NCBI GenBank assembly: GCA_005281725.1
Contig: SSBO01000012.1
Location: forward strand, 15,081,075-15,145,074
DNA length: 64,000 nucleotides
DNA from: Wuchereria bancrofti
Taxonomy: Eukaryota; Nematoda; Chromadorea; Rhabditida; Onchocercidae
Reading direction: 5' to 3'
The position numbers and the translations under genes were made by a program. The notes beneath the pieces were generated by a model, which was given only the letters and a program-made list of their open reading frames with translations, was not told where the DNA came from and did not search any database. Positions 22,810-35,590 of this stretch are shown here, piece by piece; the first letter of the stretch is position 1, and the number at the start of each line of letters is the position of its first letter.

Positions 22810-24396
22810 TCGTCACTTTCTACAGCCTTTGATCTGAATGTTGTAAATGTCATTGTTACGTCTATGTTTATGAAACTTTTTTTTTTCTAATTTTTAATAG
22901 ATTTACAATCTTCTAAAGTCTTTTTTTAATTCTAAAGGAATTGCAATTCTCGTTCTAAATATTGTTAATATGTTCCATTAAATTTGTTATTTTAAAAATT
23001 AATTTAGTTTGTGTTGTCTTGCTATGGTGTCGAAAACTTTGGAAAAATTATCAAAATTATTCATGGGAATGTACATCATTTTTCAGGTATCAAATCACAC
23101 TTCATAAAAAATTGGGTTAGTTCAAAGTTCACGTATGTCGTAGATGTCTTAAGACAGTGACAATGTATGGTTGATTGTGTAAGGGGTAGCATCTATTTCG
23201 TCAAAGTAAACTCATAAAATGCTTAACATGAAGAAGTGAGCTCCTATCAAGATGGCTTATTTAACACAACTTTTATCAGTATATACTCCTGAAAATGAAA
23301 TCTTATCATGTTATGAATTCAATTATTTTGTACACTTTTTATCTATCTATGGCACTTGGCCTGGTACTTGGCCCTGCTTTGTTTCCCAACTGTATTATTA
23401 TATTGTTAAGGTGTGAAAAGATGGTAGATATAGATGTATTCTCTAATACTATCGATAGCTAATTAAGAGGATCATGATTATCATTTGGTAGTGATTTTGT
23501 ATCCTAAATGTAATCTACATGATGAAGATTTGAACTAGGATAGATACTGGGACTGTCTTCAGAATTGTAGAATTGCACTGAATCGAATCTACTCATTAAA
23601 AACACCATTGAGAACTAGTTTTTTATCCAGTACTGCTTTTGGAACTCTTTAAATTCGAAATGGCGAACTGTTTTACTTCTGTATGAAGTTTTTTTTTTCT
23701 TTAATAACTCTTATCTCCTATCATGTGGAAGGAATTCTATAAATTTCTTTAAGTTGCAGATGTTATACTGAAATCAACTCTTAACACATTGTTGTAGCAC
23801 GGCCTAAACTTATACATTAGATCAGTCCAAACGATCACATTTTGTTGCTGGGAAAAAGTTGTTAACAGTGTTTTACAACCACTGAAAAAGGAAGAAAAGC
23901 TCTCGATATTATTTGTACATAAAGGTACAATGAAGCAGCAATGGCAAACATTAAGGTATAATTAATGTGACACAACATTGCAGGTGCACTACTTGAACTA
24001 TGCTAATGGTTTCCTGATAATTGTGATTTCGGTTATGTGTTCATTATGAAAATTGCTTATGTTACACAAATGCAATAAAAATGTAATCAATAAGCTCAAA
24101 AAATAAGATAATAAAGTTTGAAGTACTTCAAAAGTTAGGTCAATTTTTTCCAACTGATGATTTTATATAATTTCCAAGGTAAATTTAAAAATTCCTAAAA
24201 TCCTCATTCATTAAAATTAATTTACAAAAACTGCAATTTCACACAGGAACAGTTATTTTATAAACGGAAATAGTTATATATAAAAACAGTTATGTTTTAT
24301 AAGACATTAAAATGTCTTAAAATAATAGAACAACATTTCACATTCAGCAAATTTTTTTTTAATCACTCAGCAATTGTAACGGCAATCTTCAGAAAA
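22810..24396. other. Convergent 3' intergenic region
   Basis: Lies between the stop of ELP3 (plus) and the stop of the coiled-coil gene (minus), so it should hold both 3' UTRs. It is AT-rich. AATAAA-type signals occur on the plus strand at about 24075 and 24114. I see no gene. Confidence 0.5.
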
Positions 24397-27300
24397 TTAC
24401 AGTCCGTTTGATTTTGGGATTTCCATCTGGCTGATAATGTCGTACATTGATGCACGATTCTTCGATGTGTCAACACGACTTAGGAGAGTTGAAATTTGTC
24501 GTTGAAAATCATCATCTTCTTGTTGGTTCAGTGCAATACGCTGCAAACTTATTAATTTTCATAAAAATTTTTATTGTCTCTAACTCTGAAACCGTTAAGA
24601 TTCTAAAAGTCTCAGCTCGATATAATCATTTCAAATGAAGTGAAACTGAGAATGATTAAAAAATCAAAGAAAGGAGGACAAGAAGCAATAGCATGAAGTC
24701 AACAAGATATTAGCAGTACCGCTGAATAATGAAACTCGATCACATTTTAGATTCTGTCATTAAGTCAAAAAAAGAATGGCAAAATGAAACGAACAAAAAT
24801 GAGTGTGAGTGCGAGCCAAACCATTATAAAGTTCTCAAAAAAGAAATAATACAATGGAAACAGGAATGCATGAATTCACTTTAAAAGACTAAGCACTTAA
24901 TTCATTCGTTTTATAGAGCTTTAGAAACATTTCGAAACGATGAACAGAATACAAATTTGCCGACATTAATAATCGGTAAACAAAATTTCTTTTAGACAAG
25001 GAATCCGATCAATTTCACAAATGCATTTTGAGGTAAAGGGTCCTGAATTTAAGAAAAAAAAACATGATTGGAATTTGTATTGTGTTGCAAGAAAACAACT
25101 TTGATAAGTAGGATGTTGAATGAAGAACATTCTAATAAATAGAGTTACAACTATAAAATTTAAAATTTAAAGAATAAAATTAAAGAACCTTCCCTAATGT
25201 TTCTGTTTCTGAGAATGACAAATGAACTTCTAATATCACTAAAAAACATAAATTTCAAAAAGTGTTATTTTTCTGGGACCAAACGAATAAATGTAGTAAA
25301 CGGAATATTAAAAAACAGCATAAGCAATCACTGATCTATTAAATGCACAAAGATTTAATAATCTCATGTTTTTTCATAAGCTGCAGAGTTTGGTAACAAG
25401 CAAGTGAACCGATAACTCTTCACTAACCTAGAATTTTGGTTTAAAATGAACGCTTAAACTTTAGACATGAAGCCTATGTCTCTAAAACATTTGAGATTGC
25501 CAACAAAAGTTTTAAAATATACCAACAAATTTGAGTGGCAAACAGATTTAAGTTGTTTTAAGATTACCTCGAAAAGTTCATGGTCTACCAGAAATCAAAA
25601 TCACCAAAGACTATGACATTAACGCTATTAATTTCCTTTAAGGACTTAGATAAAAGACTAGAGCATATCTTCCTAAGTTTGAAAACCCCAGAAACTATTC
25701 CTGAATCTCCACACCACTGTTATTTTCGTATGGTTCGTCAGCAGAATATTAATTAATTCTGGGGAAAGATATAAATTCCATATAAGTATATTAAAATGCA
25801 GTGAACAAGTTTTCGGAAACTAACCACAGAAATGACTGCATAGGAGGAGTTTGTGAAAAGCTCAAAAAAAATCACCTCGATAAATGTGATAATTATGAAA
25901 AACGAGTATATAATGATAGACATTTTCTATGGCTGTAGTGATAAAAAGGTTTTATTTCAATTCTACTTCATAAGAACGAACTAAAAGTTAGAAATTGAAT
26001 GGATGATAATTTTTCTGATAAGATAAAAGATAAATTTTTATATACTGCAGTATTCAGATGAGATCGAAAATAAAAAATCACTATCGTCTTTTTAACTAAA
26101 AATCATTGTCTTTTTAATTTTTTAATTAATTATCCAACACGGTGTGCTACGATTCAATGGAGATACATTCATATTTTGGAATAGCATAAACATTAAAATA
26201 AAGTATAGACAAAAGTAGTTTTACCAAATAAAGTTTTTTCATTTCAATTTCATAAGGAAATTATAATGAATTGAATGAAAATCGTGCGAAATTTTTTTGT
26301 GAATGCTGCAAACTACCTGTTCATGCATGATTCATGCATGTTCCAGTGATCTTCTTGATTGCATTGAAAGACCGGATTTTTATTTATAAGAACAAAATTT
26401 AATTATGCCTATGAAAACGGATCATTAGTCCATCCAGTAAATGAATACGTCATGAACTGACTTCTTTAAATACTTCAACTCAGATTAATACAACAGAAAG
26501 ATCTGTACCTGAACAGTTATTCGAAGATTTGGTGAGCGATACATATCCCTATAAGCTGTTGTTATATTTTATTGAAATCCATTTTCAAAAGGTAAAGAAT
26601 GATTTATTGAGTTTTTTGAAGAAGAAATCGAACTTTGATTCACTTGCTTACTTTTAAGAAAACTTTACTATAACTTTTGTAATATCGGAAAAAATAATAT
26701 CAATGTGTGGAAGGAGAGTGATTAAATGACAGCAAGGCTTCAAAAAGGAAATTGAATCCAGAATTCTTGATTAACTATTCAAATGCTCTTTTCTTTAAAG
26801 CATAAATTTTTGTGATCTGCTTCCACTGGAAACAGTATTCATATAATAAATTAACATGCTGAAAGTTGCATTCGAGTTATTACTGTTTTTNAGCAAGGCT
26901 TCAAAAAGGAAATTGAATCCAGAATTCTTGATTAACTATTCAAATGCTCTTTTCTTTAAAGCATAAATTTTTGTGATCTGCTTCCACTGGAAACAGTATT
27001 CATATAATAAATTAACATGCTGAAAGTTGCATTCGAGTTATTACTGTTTTTTATTGAATAAAATTTGAATTTAAATAATTTATACTAGATATTTGGATAT
27101 TCTAGTACTACTTATGCGGAATTTAGCCAAGAAAAACAAATCTTTGAAATATAACCTGAAAAGTTATAAATACAGATATAATTTAATCCCACGAACCGTC
27201 GGCGCAAATAGTCCCAGTACCCTGGTGGTACCTATTCCAAATTCATGCTTACATTGTAGGAAAATTTCTCATTTCTGTTTATTACTTTCGTTTTTTCCAA

Positions 27301-30300
27301 TTACAAAGAAACAATCTTACTTCGTGAAAAGAGCGACGTCTTTTCTCGCGTTCTTCTCTTTGATGTTTCAAAGTATCCATCAGTTTTTCATTGTGGGCTT
27401 TGATCCTTTCCTCAACTTTATCCATGTAATGGTTCAAATAATCCAATTGCGANTACAAAGAAACAATCTTACTTCGTGAAAAGAGCGACGTCTTTTCTCG
27501 CGTTCTTCTCTTTGATGTTTCAAAGTATCCATCAGTTTTTCATTGTGGGCTTTGATCCTTTCCTCAACTTTATCCATGTAATGGTTCAAATAATCCAATT
27601 GCGAATCCAATCTCCGAATCTCTACAAAGAAAAATTTACAATATGCTAAAAATACAGTGAAACAAAAATTCATTTTGCAAAAGGTGAAACATTTCTCTCA
27701 ACAATTATTAGAAAAATATGAATTTCCAGATTAAATGGAATGGGAAATGATTCATAAAATGCATATTTATATGCAGTTACTTTTGTTTGGCCTAGAAGAA
27801 AAAAAAGAAAAAAACTGGTAGTGCTAGCTTTACTCATCTATCCGTTACAAACAAAGTTAAAAATGTAAAAAGAACAATCATAACTTTTTTGTCCGTCTAA
27901 GATATAGCTTTTGCAAAGCTTTGCAAAAAAACTTTAGCTTTCTTTTAAAAAACCCCTTGAACAAGCAAGCAGTGGTTTTAATTTTGCTTAGAAAAGAAAA
28001 GTCAACAAATTCCATTGACAAGTAAATGTTCTCAAACGTCTTGAAACTCAAAAAAGTAATCTTTTTGCTAAAACTCACCATCATTCCCACCATCTTCAGG
28101 TGTGATTTCGTTCAGAATTTCGAGACCATGTTGTAATACCGCAAGTGAACTATTTTTATTTTCATTCCTTTCTGGTACAGTACCATTTGTTGTTACCTGC
28201 AGTATTTCAATATTTTAGAATCTGAGTATTGGAAATTAACTTCTTTAAAGTGATTGGAAACTTACATATTTAAAATGCAATTATAATTATTCTTACGATA
28301 ATTAATAAAAAAAATTAATAAACCAAAGTCATTTTCAAGTTTATTAATTTCCATTAGATAAAATTTGAGTCTGAAATTATCTGCAAATCAAGACAACTGA
28401 AAGTATTCGGAAATAGAAGAATACCAAAAACAGCTGGAACGGCTATATCTAAGATAATGGTTTTAAGATTCCTTTACACTTAATGGATTATTTTGGTAAC
28501 TTTGAAATGTGACATAGAAAGAAATAATTTCAAAACCTGTTAGTAATTAGAATTGCTATCTAAAATCCATGTTATCCGAATGCTTAATTAAAAATCAATA
28601 ACGAAGGATATGAGGAAGTGATTCAATCTCTTTCTTCTCCAAGTGGAAAAACAGTTTGGTAATGAAAATAAAGAAATACTTCAATTAGTAGTCCATTTGT
28701 TTGAATCATTTTGAAGGTTTTTATGAAGAAAAGAAAGGAGTAAAAACATCATATATCATGACACGGAATGAATTTACTTTATAATTTAATACATTATTAG
28801 CAGCATTCAAATTTCTAATTTAAAATGCCAATTTATAAATATGTTAGTAAATAACTGGGTGCTAGTAAATGGTTTTACATTATACTTTATACGCAATATG
28901 TGTTGATACCGGTTTAAAGTATTTTGCACAAGAAGTACTATCCGGAAGCTAAGTTTGATTATCTGAAGATAAAATCCAGCAAGGATTCTTGTCTTTGCTT
29001 ATCCAAACAATCAAAGCAGCAGGATAACATTAATACTTCGCTTTGAAAACTTGCTATTTCTCTAGGATATAATTAAATAATGCACATAGATACCTGCTGT
29101 TGAATTTTGGAAAGCGGTCTGTTCCTCATTCGGACGACGGTTACACTCTCTTCGGCTTCCACTGATGGCAGCGATGATTTAATGGTCTGACCACTGCTCG
29201 ATTTATTTTTATCGTCAGTTACCTGGCTTTGAACAGGTTCTAGCAGTTGTGGTTGTTGCTGCTGCTGAACATTATTGGCTGATGTGAAGGAGGATGAAAT
29301 GGAGGATAATGTTGATGATGACATTACACCCTGATGATTATTGTCACCATTAATTATCCTGTTTGTTTCATCACTGTTCATTTAAAACAAATAGCTGCTG
29401 TTGCTTATTTGGTAATGAACTGTTTTCTGCAAACTAAACTAAAACCAAAAATCCTTCGACATTTTTCCAGTGACAATAATAACGCCAGAAAAATAATGAT
29501 TAATGTTAATTAACTAATAATAATAATTAATAGTAACAGTAATAATAACAATAAAATAATAATAAAATAATAAAAAATAAATAATAATAATAATAATGAT
29601 AAACTTGGACGATCCGACGATTATCAAAAAATCACAAAAGACACTCAACACATTTCTAACTAATCCAGATGAACAGCAGATAGGGACGACATGATCAATC
29701 AATAGTACGATCAGTAATGTATTTTCGGTCCNTGGAAAAACAGTTTGGTAATGAAAATAAAGAAATACTTCAATTAGTAGTCCATTTGTTTGAATCATTT
29801 TGAAGGTTTTTATGAAGAAAAGAAAGGAGTAAAAACATCATATATCATGACACGGAATGAATTTACTTTATAATTTAATACATTATTAGCAGCATTCAAA
29901 TTTCTAATTTAAAATGCCAATTTATAAATATGTTAGTAAATAACTGGGTGCTAGTAAATGGTTTTACATTATACTTTATACGCAATATGTGTTGATACCG
30001 GTTTAAAGTATTTTGCACAAGAAGTACTATCCGGAAGCTAAGTTTGATTATCTGAAGATAAAATCCAGCATGGATTCTTGTTTTTTCCTTATCTAAACAA
30101 TCAAACCAGCAGCATAACATTAATATTTCGCTTTGAAAATATGCCATTTTTCTAGGAAATAATTAAATAATGCACATAGATACCTGCTGTTGAATTTTGG
30201 AAAGCGGTCTGTTCCTCATTCGGACGACGGTTACACTCTCTTCGGTTTCCACTGATGGCAGCGATGTTTTAATGGTCTGACCACTGCTCGGTTTATTTTT

Positions 30301-30465
30301 ATCGTCAGTTACCTGGCTTTGAACAGGTTCTAGCAGTTGTGGTTGTTGCTGCTGCTGAACATTACTGGCTGATGTGAAGGAGGATGAAATGGAGGATAAT
30401 GTTGATGATGACATTACACCCTGATGATCACCATTAATTATCCTGTTTATTTCATTACTGTTCAT
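24397..30465 (-). CDS. Coiled-coil protein resembling UPF0184/bublin (BBLN) family
   Basis: Minus-strand exons: 29381-29094 (or the variant 30465-30184), 28196-28079, 27621-27473, 24540-24397. Phases agree and the product is about 232 residues. Exon 1 is Ser-rich and disordered with a QQQQQ run and VVRMRNRPLSKIQQQ. Exon 3 is a strong coiled coil, LDSQLDYLNHYMDKVEERIK, then a very basic stretch. The last exon ends QMEIPKSNGL. The pattern LD-LN---D--EE resembles the UPF0184/bublin coiled-coil proteins, which in worms act at intermediate filaments. The similarity is short, so the family call is tentative. Intron 3 is 2.9 kb. A 151-base false duplication overlaps exon 3 (27302-27452 repeated at 27454-27604), so exon 3 appears partly twice. 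Confidence 0.55.
26731..27051 (+). repeat. 160-base direct duplication joined by N at 26891
   Basis: 26731-26890 and 26892-27051 are identical by eye. It lies inside intron 3 of the coiled-coil gene. Probable unmerged contig overlap. Confidence 0.92.
27302..27604 (+). repeat. 151-base direct duplication joined by N at 27453
   Basis: 27302-27452 and 27454-27604 are identical by eye and overlap exon 3 of the coiled-coil gene. Only the 27454-27604 copy joins correctly to the exon start at 27621, so the other is a false partial exon. Confidence 0.92.
28644..29731 (-). repeat. First member of a diverged tandem pair carrying exon 1 of the coiled-coil gene
   Basis: About 1.09 kb, repeated as 29733 to about 30791 after the N at 29732. 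Unlike the other N-joined duplicates, the two members differ by substitutions and indels. In the exon they encode MNSDETNRIINGD versus MNSNEINRIINGD, with other changes such as SANN/SASN and VEAEE/VETEE. The joint form suggests two haplotypes placed in series. Confidence 0.85.
29515..29605. repeat. (TAA)n-rich simple sequence
   Basis: Runs of TAA/AATA units upstream (minus sense) of exon 1. A matching but different-length tract lies at about 30600-30680, and another trinucleotide tract at 33062-33125. The length difference between the two copies is part of their divergence. Confidence 0.8.
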
Positions 30466-30791
30466 TTAAAACAAATAGCTGCTGTTGTTGTTTCAGCTAA
30501 TACTGTCGCTTATTTGGTAATGAAATGTTTTCTGCAAACTAAACTAAAACTAAAAATCCTTCGACATTTTTCCAATGACAGTAATAACGCCAGAAAAATA
30601 ATGATTAATAATTAATAATAATGATGAATAATAACAATAATAATAATAAACTCGATAATAATAATAATAAACTCGATGATCCGACGGCTGTCAATAAATC
30701 ATAAAAAACACTCAACACATTTCTAACTAATCCAGATGAACAGCAGATAAGGACGACATGATCAATCAATACGATCAGTAATGTATTTTCG
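29733..30791 (-). repeat. Second member of the diverged tandem pair (variant exon 1 at 30465-30184)
   Basis: Contains an intact alternative first exon of 94 codons with an ATG and the same GTATCT donor at its end. Downstream (minus sense) of it lies the other exon 1, so both could splice to 28196. It is either an allele or a real duplicated first exon. Confidence 0.8.
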
Positions 30792-30799
30792 ATTTCGTC

Positions 30800-33782
30800 A
30801 AAGAATGAATACAGATATGGAGAAACAACTGGAAAAAAATAGCAATAAAAATAGAAAGATAGAAATGAGAACGATTTATATTCCATACCATTACATTCCT
30901 TCGGGTCATGAGTACGGTAAAAGTGACCGATCTTGCAGTAGTAATTGATGAATTGTGTCCAACAATCAATCCATTGATGCAAGTTGACCTAAAGTGGGTG
31001 ACATTACTTCTGCTAATATTTTCTCTCATAACGGATAAATCCCTCAGTGACTGTATGTGCTCAACTCTTTTAAATAATAACGATACATTTTGACCGATAT
31101 CAAATGCAGTTCACTGAAGAAAATTGAAGAAGTGAAAATTGCAGTTGTTTGGAGCGCAAAGAACGTGAAGTGACTGAGAGACAGATATCAACCAGACAGA
31201 GGCAAGTCTCACCAAAAAGAAGTTTCCCTACGATTCATGCAAAATCATTTCGTTGTAATGTTTCTTCTTTCAAGCGCACAGAGAAAGGAACTCGGCTCTT
31301 GATGGGTACCATAAGAATCAATAATTATCATAATGATGGATAAATCGGTAATTTTTGTAGATTTTGTGGCAAAGAACAAATGCAATACAAAGAGCCAAGA
31401 CATGAGGTTATTGCTGACCCATTGATAATTATTTTTCTTTTCAAAAAGCATGAAATGGAAATGCAGTAATTAAATTATATATACTGTCCAAGGACATCTA
31501 CAAGTACCGCACAATCATTCAACTTTGTCGTTGATGGTAGTTGCAGTAATGATGAAAGTTGTACTTAAATACTAGCACACCAACATTATTCCCAAAGATA
31601 TCTTCTGATCATTTCCAGTATTTCTTCGGGACTTGCAACAAAGACAGAAGAGAGGAGTGCCAGTCACATGTACAGCAATCAATACTTCAGTTTGCGACAC
31701 TCTCAAATGGATCAATTCGGACTGTTATACGAAAAAAAGCTAACAAGTTTTTTAATATTCTGAATGATGTGAAGATTTCAGTCTAACATCCTCCAAATTT
31801 TCCTTCTCTTCAACCATATACAACAATCAGTGACTGCGGTAATCTCTTATCATGGTCATTTATTATTAACACTACTCCGTTGTTACATTCACACTAACCA
31901 AAATAATACTTTGTAAGTAAGGCATTGTAAATAAACAAATAAAGGAGAGATGAATGACAGATAGATTTATGACTTTGCAAAAATCAAACAGAAAAGCTTT
32001 GATTTTGCTAGTAAGTGGAAAAGTATGTGAGCAATGACAACAGCTCACACAATTTTTCAACCGCTACTGTCTGTATAGGTATGTGTGTGTATATGCTGCG
32101 TGTGTTCGGCTGACGACGACGACGCACACGTACGTGACAAATCTATGGCCACCAAATGAAATTTCGATGATTTTAAAGTTGTTTAAATCGATGAAGCCAT
32201 TTGTTTCATTGGAATTTTAATTAAGAAATTGATTAATTATTAAAAAAAAATTTTTTGCATTTCAAATTTAAAGCAGGAAAAAATCGCTATAGGATAACTA
32301 TGGATTCAATAGATGAAATATAATCAAGCATTAATGATAAATATTTAACAAATTATATGAGTAGCATGACACAACACCGGGTTGCATAGTTTCATGAACT
32401 AAGGTATTATTTGACATTACTGGTTATTGCTGACCATTGTTATAAGCTTTAAAAATAAATATATAACAGCTACTGTTAAGACTGAATAAATGAGTTCATT
32501 CCGTAATTCAATCCAGATATTATAATATTTCGTCTTCCTTTTGCTTTTCTCTGATTCTGAAAACCTGTTGGGATAGAAGTGAAAAAATGTTATATTCATC
32601 TTTTATTTTTCACTGGAAAATGTATCCACACAGAAAAGACATGAAGTGTTTCGTTCCAGTCATAGTATTTCGTCATAATTATGACTAATTGCACTAACGT
32701 ACATCTAAATATGAATGTGCTTTGCTCCTCAAACAAAATAACATTCGCTCTGATCGATCAGCAATTCTCTTATTCGTTACACTTCGAAATATTTTCATTT
32801 TCGAATTAAAAAAAACCCAAAATTCTAATTCAAGAAAAACTACTCAAATTTCAGCGAAACCGGGTAAAAGTTTCAAAGCTACCGCAACTTTCATAAACGA
32901 GTAAAGAAAATATTGATTAAAGGTGTTTGAAGAGAAAAAACTTGTATAAATTTTCTCTTGACAGTTGTTTAAAGTAAAATTAATTTTCCATAAAACTTTT
33001 CTTTTTTAAAAATATTCAGGAAGCGAATTAATTCTGGAAAAAAATTGGGAAAGTTTTGTTTTTATTATTATCATAATTATTACTACTACTACTAATAATA
33101 ATAATAAAATAATTAATAATAATAATCTACGTTGAGATTGCAGAAACAAGTTCGAACTTGGTAACTTGCAAATGAATTCTATATTCAGGGTTGAATGACA
33201 TTTCCATCAAAATGAAATTAACGCATTCATATCCTATTACCCCGATGACATCGTACCATTAAGATAACTATAATACTACACAGAAAGGAATTTTTTGATA
33301 ATCACATCGTCGAAATAGAAAGGAGTTTTTGGTAGAACGATGATGATTTGCTGCACTACAAACAGACGCTACCGCTGCTGCTGACGCCGCCGTTGGCAGT
33401 CGATCGAAAACTATACAAAAAATGATCAAAAGAAAGAAAAGTTATAGCAGTTAATCTGTTCTATATTGATTCATGTTTTTTACCTTTCGAGCAAATACAT
33501 CATACGGCCTAAGTACTGTTATTATACAGAATTTGTACAAAATTAGGAAGAAGAAAAGGAGCTTAGAGATTATGGAAATGAAGTTAGTGAAATGATTGAC
33601 ACATATTGGATACACTTCGACTTTTAATTTAAATTTGAGATCAATTTTTAATGAATTTTTTAAAAGTCTGCGGACAACATACATAGCGGGAGAGAAAAGC
33701 GGTAACTCAACTGCAAGTTTGGTCTTTGTCTCTTACCTGAAAGGTAAGTAGGTTTAACCTTAAAGTGTTTGTCTGTCGGAGA
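30800..33782. other. Upstream region of the coiled-coil gene, no gene seen
   Basis: About 3 kb, AT-rich, with only short unconvincing open frames. Two locally GC-richer patches occur, about 32090-32150 (GACGACGACGACGCAC) and 33362-33410 (CTGCTGCTGACGCCGCCG). They stand out from the background and may be promoter or 5' UTR material. Confidence 0.4.
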
Positions 33783-34137
33783 TGTCGCTGGAAAGCGAGG
33801 AGAAGCAGTAAATGAGAATCTCTTTGTTCATAAATTAACCTCGCTTTACACACATTATATTGTATAAGATACATGAGAATTAAATGCATGTAATAGACTA
33901 TTGTAACAAGAGATATCTATTCTTAAACAAATCTCCCTTCTTTATGATCTCAACACCATTTCTTAATTGCAATTAATCATTTTTTACAATTGTCCATTTA
34001 TAGGGCGGTTGGGGTTTCAGCTCTCTTGTAATGTTTAGCGTTTTATAACTGGGTTGTATCCGTGCGATATGTATAATGCGCTATTGTGTTGTTGATTTGT
34101 TTTTATGTTAAATAAAGGTTTAATTACCCAAGTTTCA
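33783..34137 (+). mobile_element. Solo LTR related to the BEL/Pao element at 46861-49503
   Basis: About 355 bases matching, in opposite orientation, the 3' LTR at 47249-46861. It runs from TGTCGCTGGAAAGCGAGGAG to the TTACCCAAGTTTCA end, with AATAAA at 34111. No internal retroelement coding lies on either side, so it is a solo LTR from recombination. I see no clear target-site duplication, so the exact ends are approximate. Its 3' part is repeated at 35591-35833 by the false duplication. Confidence 0.72.
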
Positions 34138-35589
34138 GTGTCTACGATCAAAGAAACAGAAAGAATAGTCAGATTTTGTCTCAGTCGTAGAAAATCGACG
34201 ACAGATGTTCACACTAGAAATGCTCGTTTCACATATTTTGAAGTAATTTTCAAGCTTTGAATGGAGCAAAAAGTAACATTTGTTCAGCAAAAAACATCAA
34301 CTTTTGAAATTTTCAAATACACGCGCCAAAACACTCTATGAGAAGAAACATTTCATAAAATTCTTCTGAACTTTGTACTGCAAGTAAGAAATTTAGAAAA
34401 TTTTTAAAATGATTTAAATAAACATTTATGGTCAAAAAAGGAAAATTTTCTGCACATCAACACGTTGAAATATAATTCATGACAAACGTATTGAATGATG
34501 TCAAGGTCTAAATTATTTTCGTATCTTTTTACACCAAGCATACGTCCTTCGAATGTACATAGACTTGTGGTTTAGACTGAAACAAAACTGTCTAAGGCTT
34601 ACTTTTATTGAATGTGTACAAATATAATGTATTTTAATTTATGGTTACTTGTGTTACTCAGAAATTATCTGGAATAAGGTATTTCTCATTTCTTTTTTCC
34701 TTTTTGATTTCACAACATTTTTCTACTCTAAATCTTCTTTCCACTTCTTCCAAAAATGAACTTCGCTTTCTTTGATTTTGAACTGATAAGGAAGAGAAAT
34801 AATGATAGCGACTTAGTGGAAAAATGAAGACTGATGGGGCATGAGGACATCATTCAAAATTGTATTGAAAGTGATAAAGTTAAAAAAGAGATTTTCGTCC
34901 TTTTGACAGTTGAGAAGTTGACACCTAAGAAGTAGATCGCAATGACTATCGATATTGGCATAAAAGTCATATGAGGTAAAACTTTAATCTGTCTAAATTT
35001 ATGTTTTCTTTTTCTTGTAGCGTATATTGCTTTCGTATTCCTAATAAACATTTAAACCAAATCCACACTTCATTTATATTCTTTTTTCCAAACTTACTGA
35101 TGATTCAACTTCTTAAAATATTTCTTAAGGATGTTCGAAATTTTCCAGCATTACCACTCCTTAACTCCCGAAGATTATTGAAGACTTGGGTATCGTCCAA
35201 ATAGCAACTCCATAAAGCATGCTTGTTGTATTGTTTGCCGAAACTTCAAATGAAACCAAAGATTAAAGAAATGAATGAAGATTGCAATAAAAAAAGAAAA
35301 TGAAGTGATCAGATTGGCGTCATGTTACGATCCCATATAGATGAATGTTATATCGTTATTTCTTTATTCTTTTAAGTGATTTAATGAAATAGAAAAAAAA
35401 AGAATTAGCATTGGAGTGGTTTTACTTGTTCCTTTTCTGCTTTCTTTATTCTGTGTTTCCAGGCTGGACCTTCAAACTTTTCAAATCAGCCAATCAGACT
35501 GCGCCAAAAAATATGTTAACTGATTTTGTGAACACAGTAAAAGAAATGCCTTTATGATAGTAAAAGTCATGAACTTATGAACTTATGGA
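33895..35589 (+). repeat. First copy of a 1695-base direct duplication joined by N at 35590
   Basis: Repeated as 35591-37285. The copies differ at a few bases near their start (inside the solo LTR) and look identical after that. It contains the 3' part of the solo LTR and AT-rich DNA with no convincing gene. Confidence 0.92.
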
Positions 35590-35590
35590 N

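Noticed and set aside
30605..30982. 125-codon minus-strand open frame
   Set aside because: Its C-terminal part is a translated (TAA)n repeat and the rest lacks any motif. It lies upstream of exon 1 and is probably 5' flank.
33140..33180. tRNA-like GTTCGAACTTGG segment
   Set aside because: It is a simple palindrome; no acceptor stem or matching arms could be folded round it.
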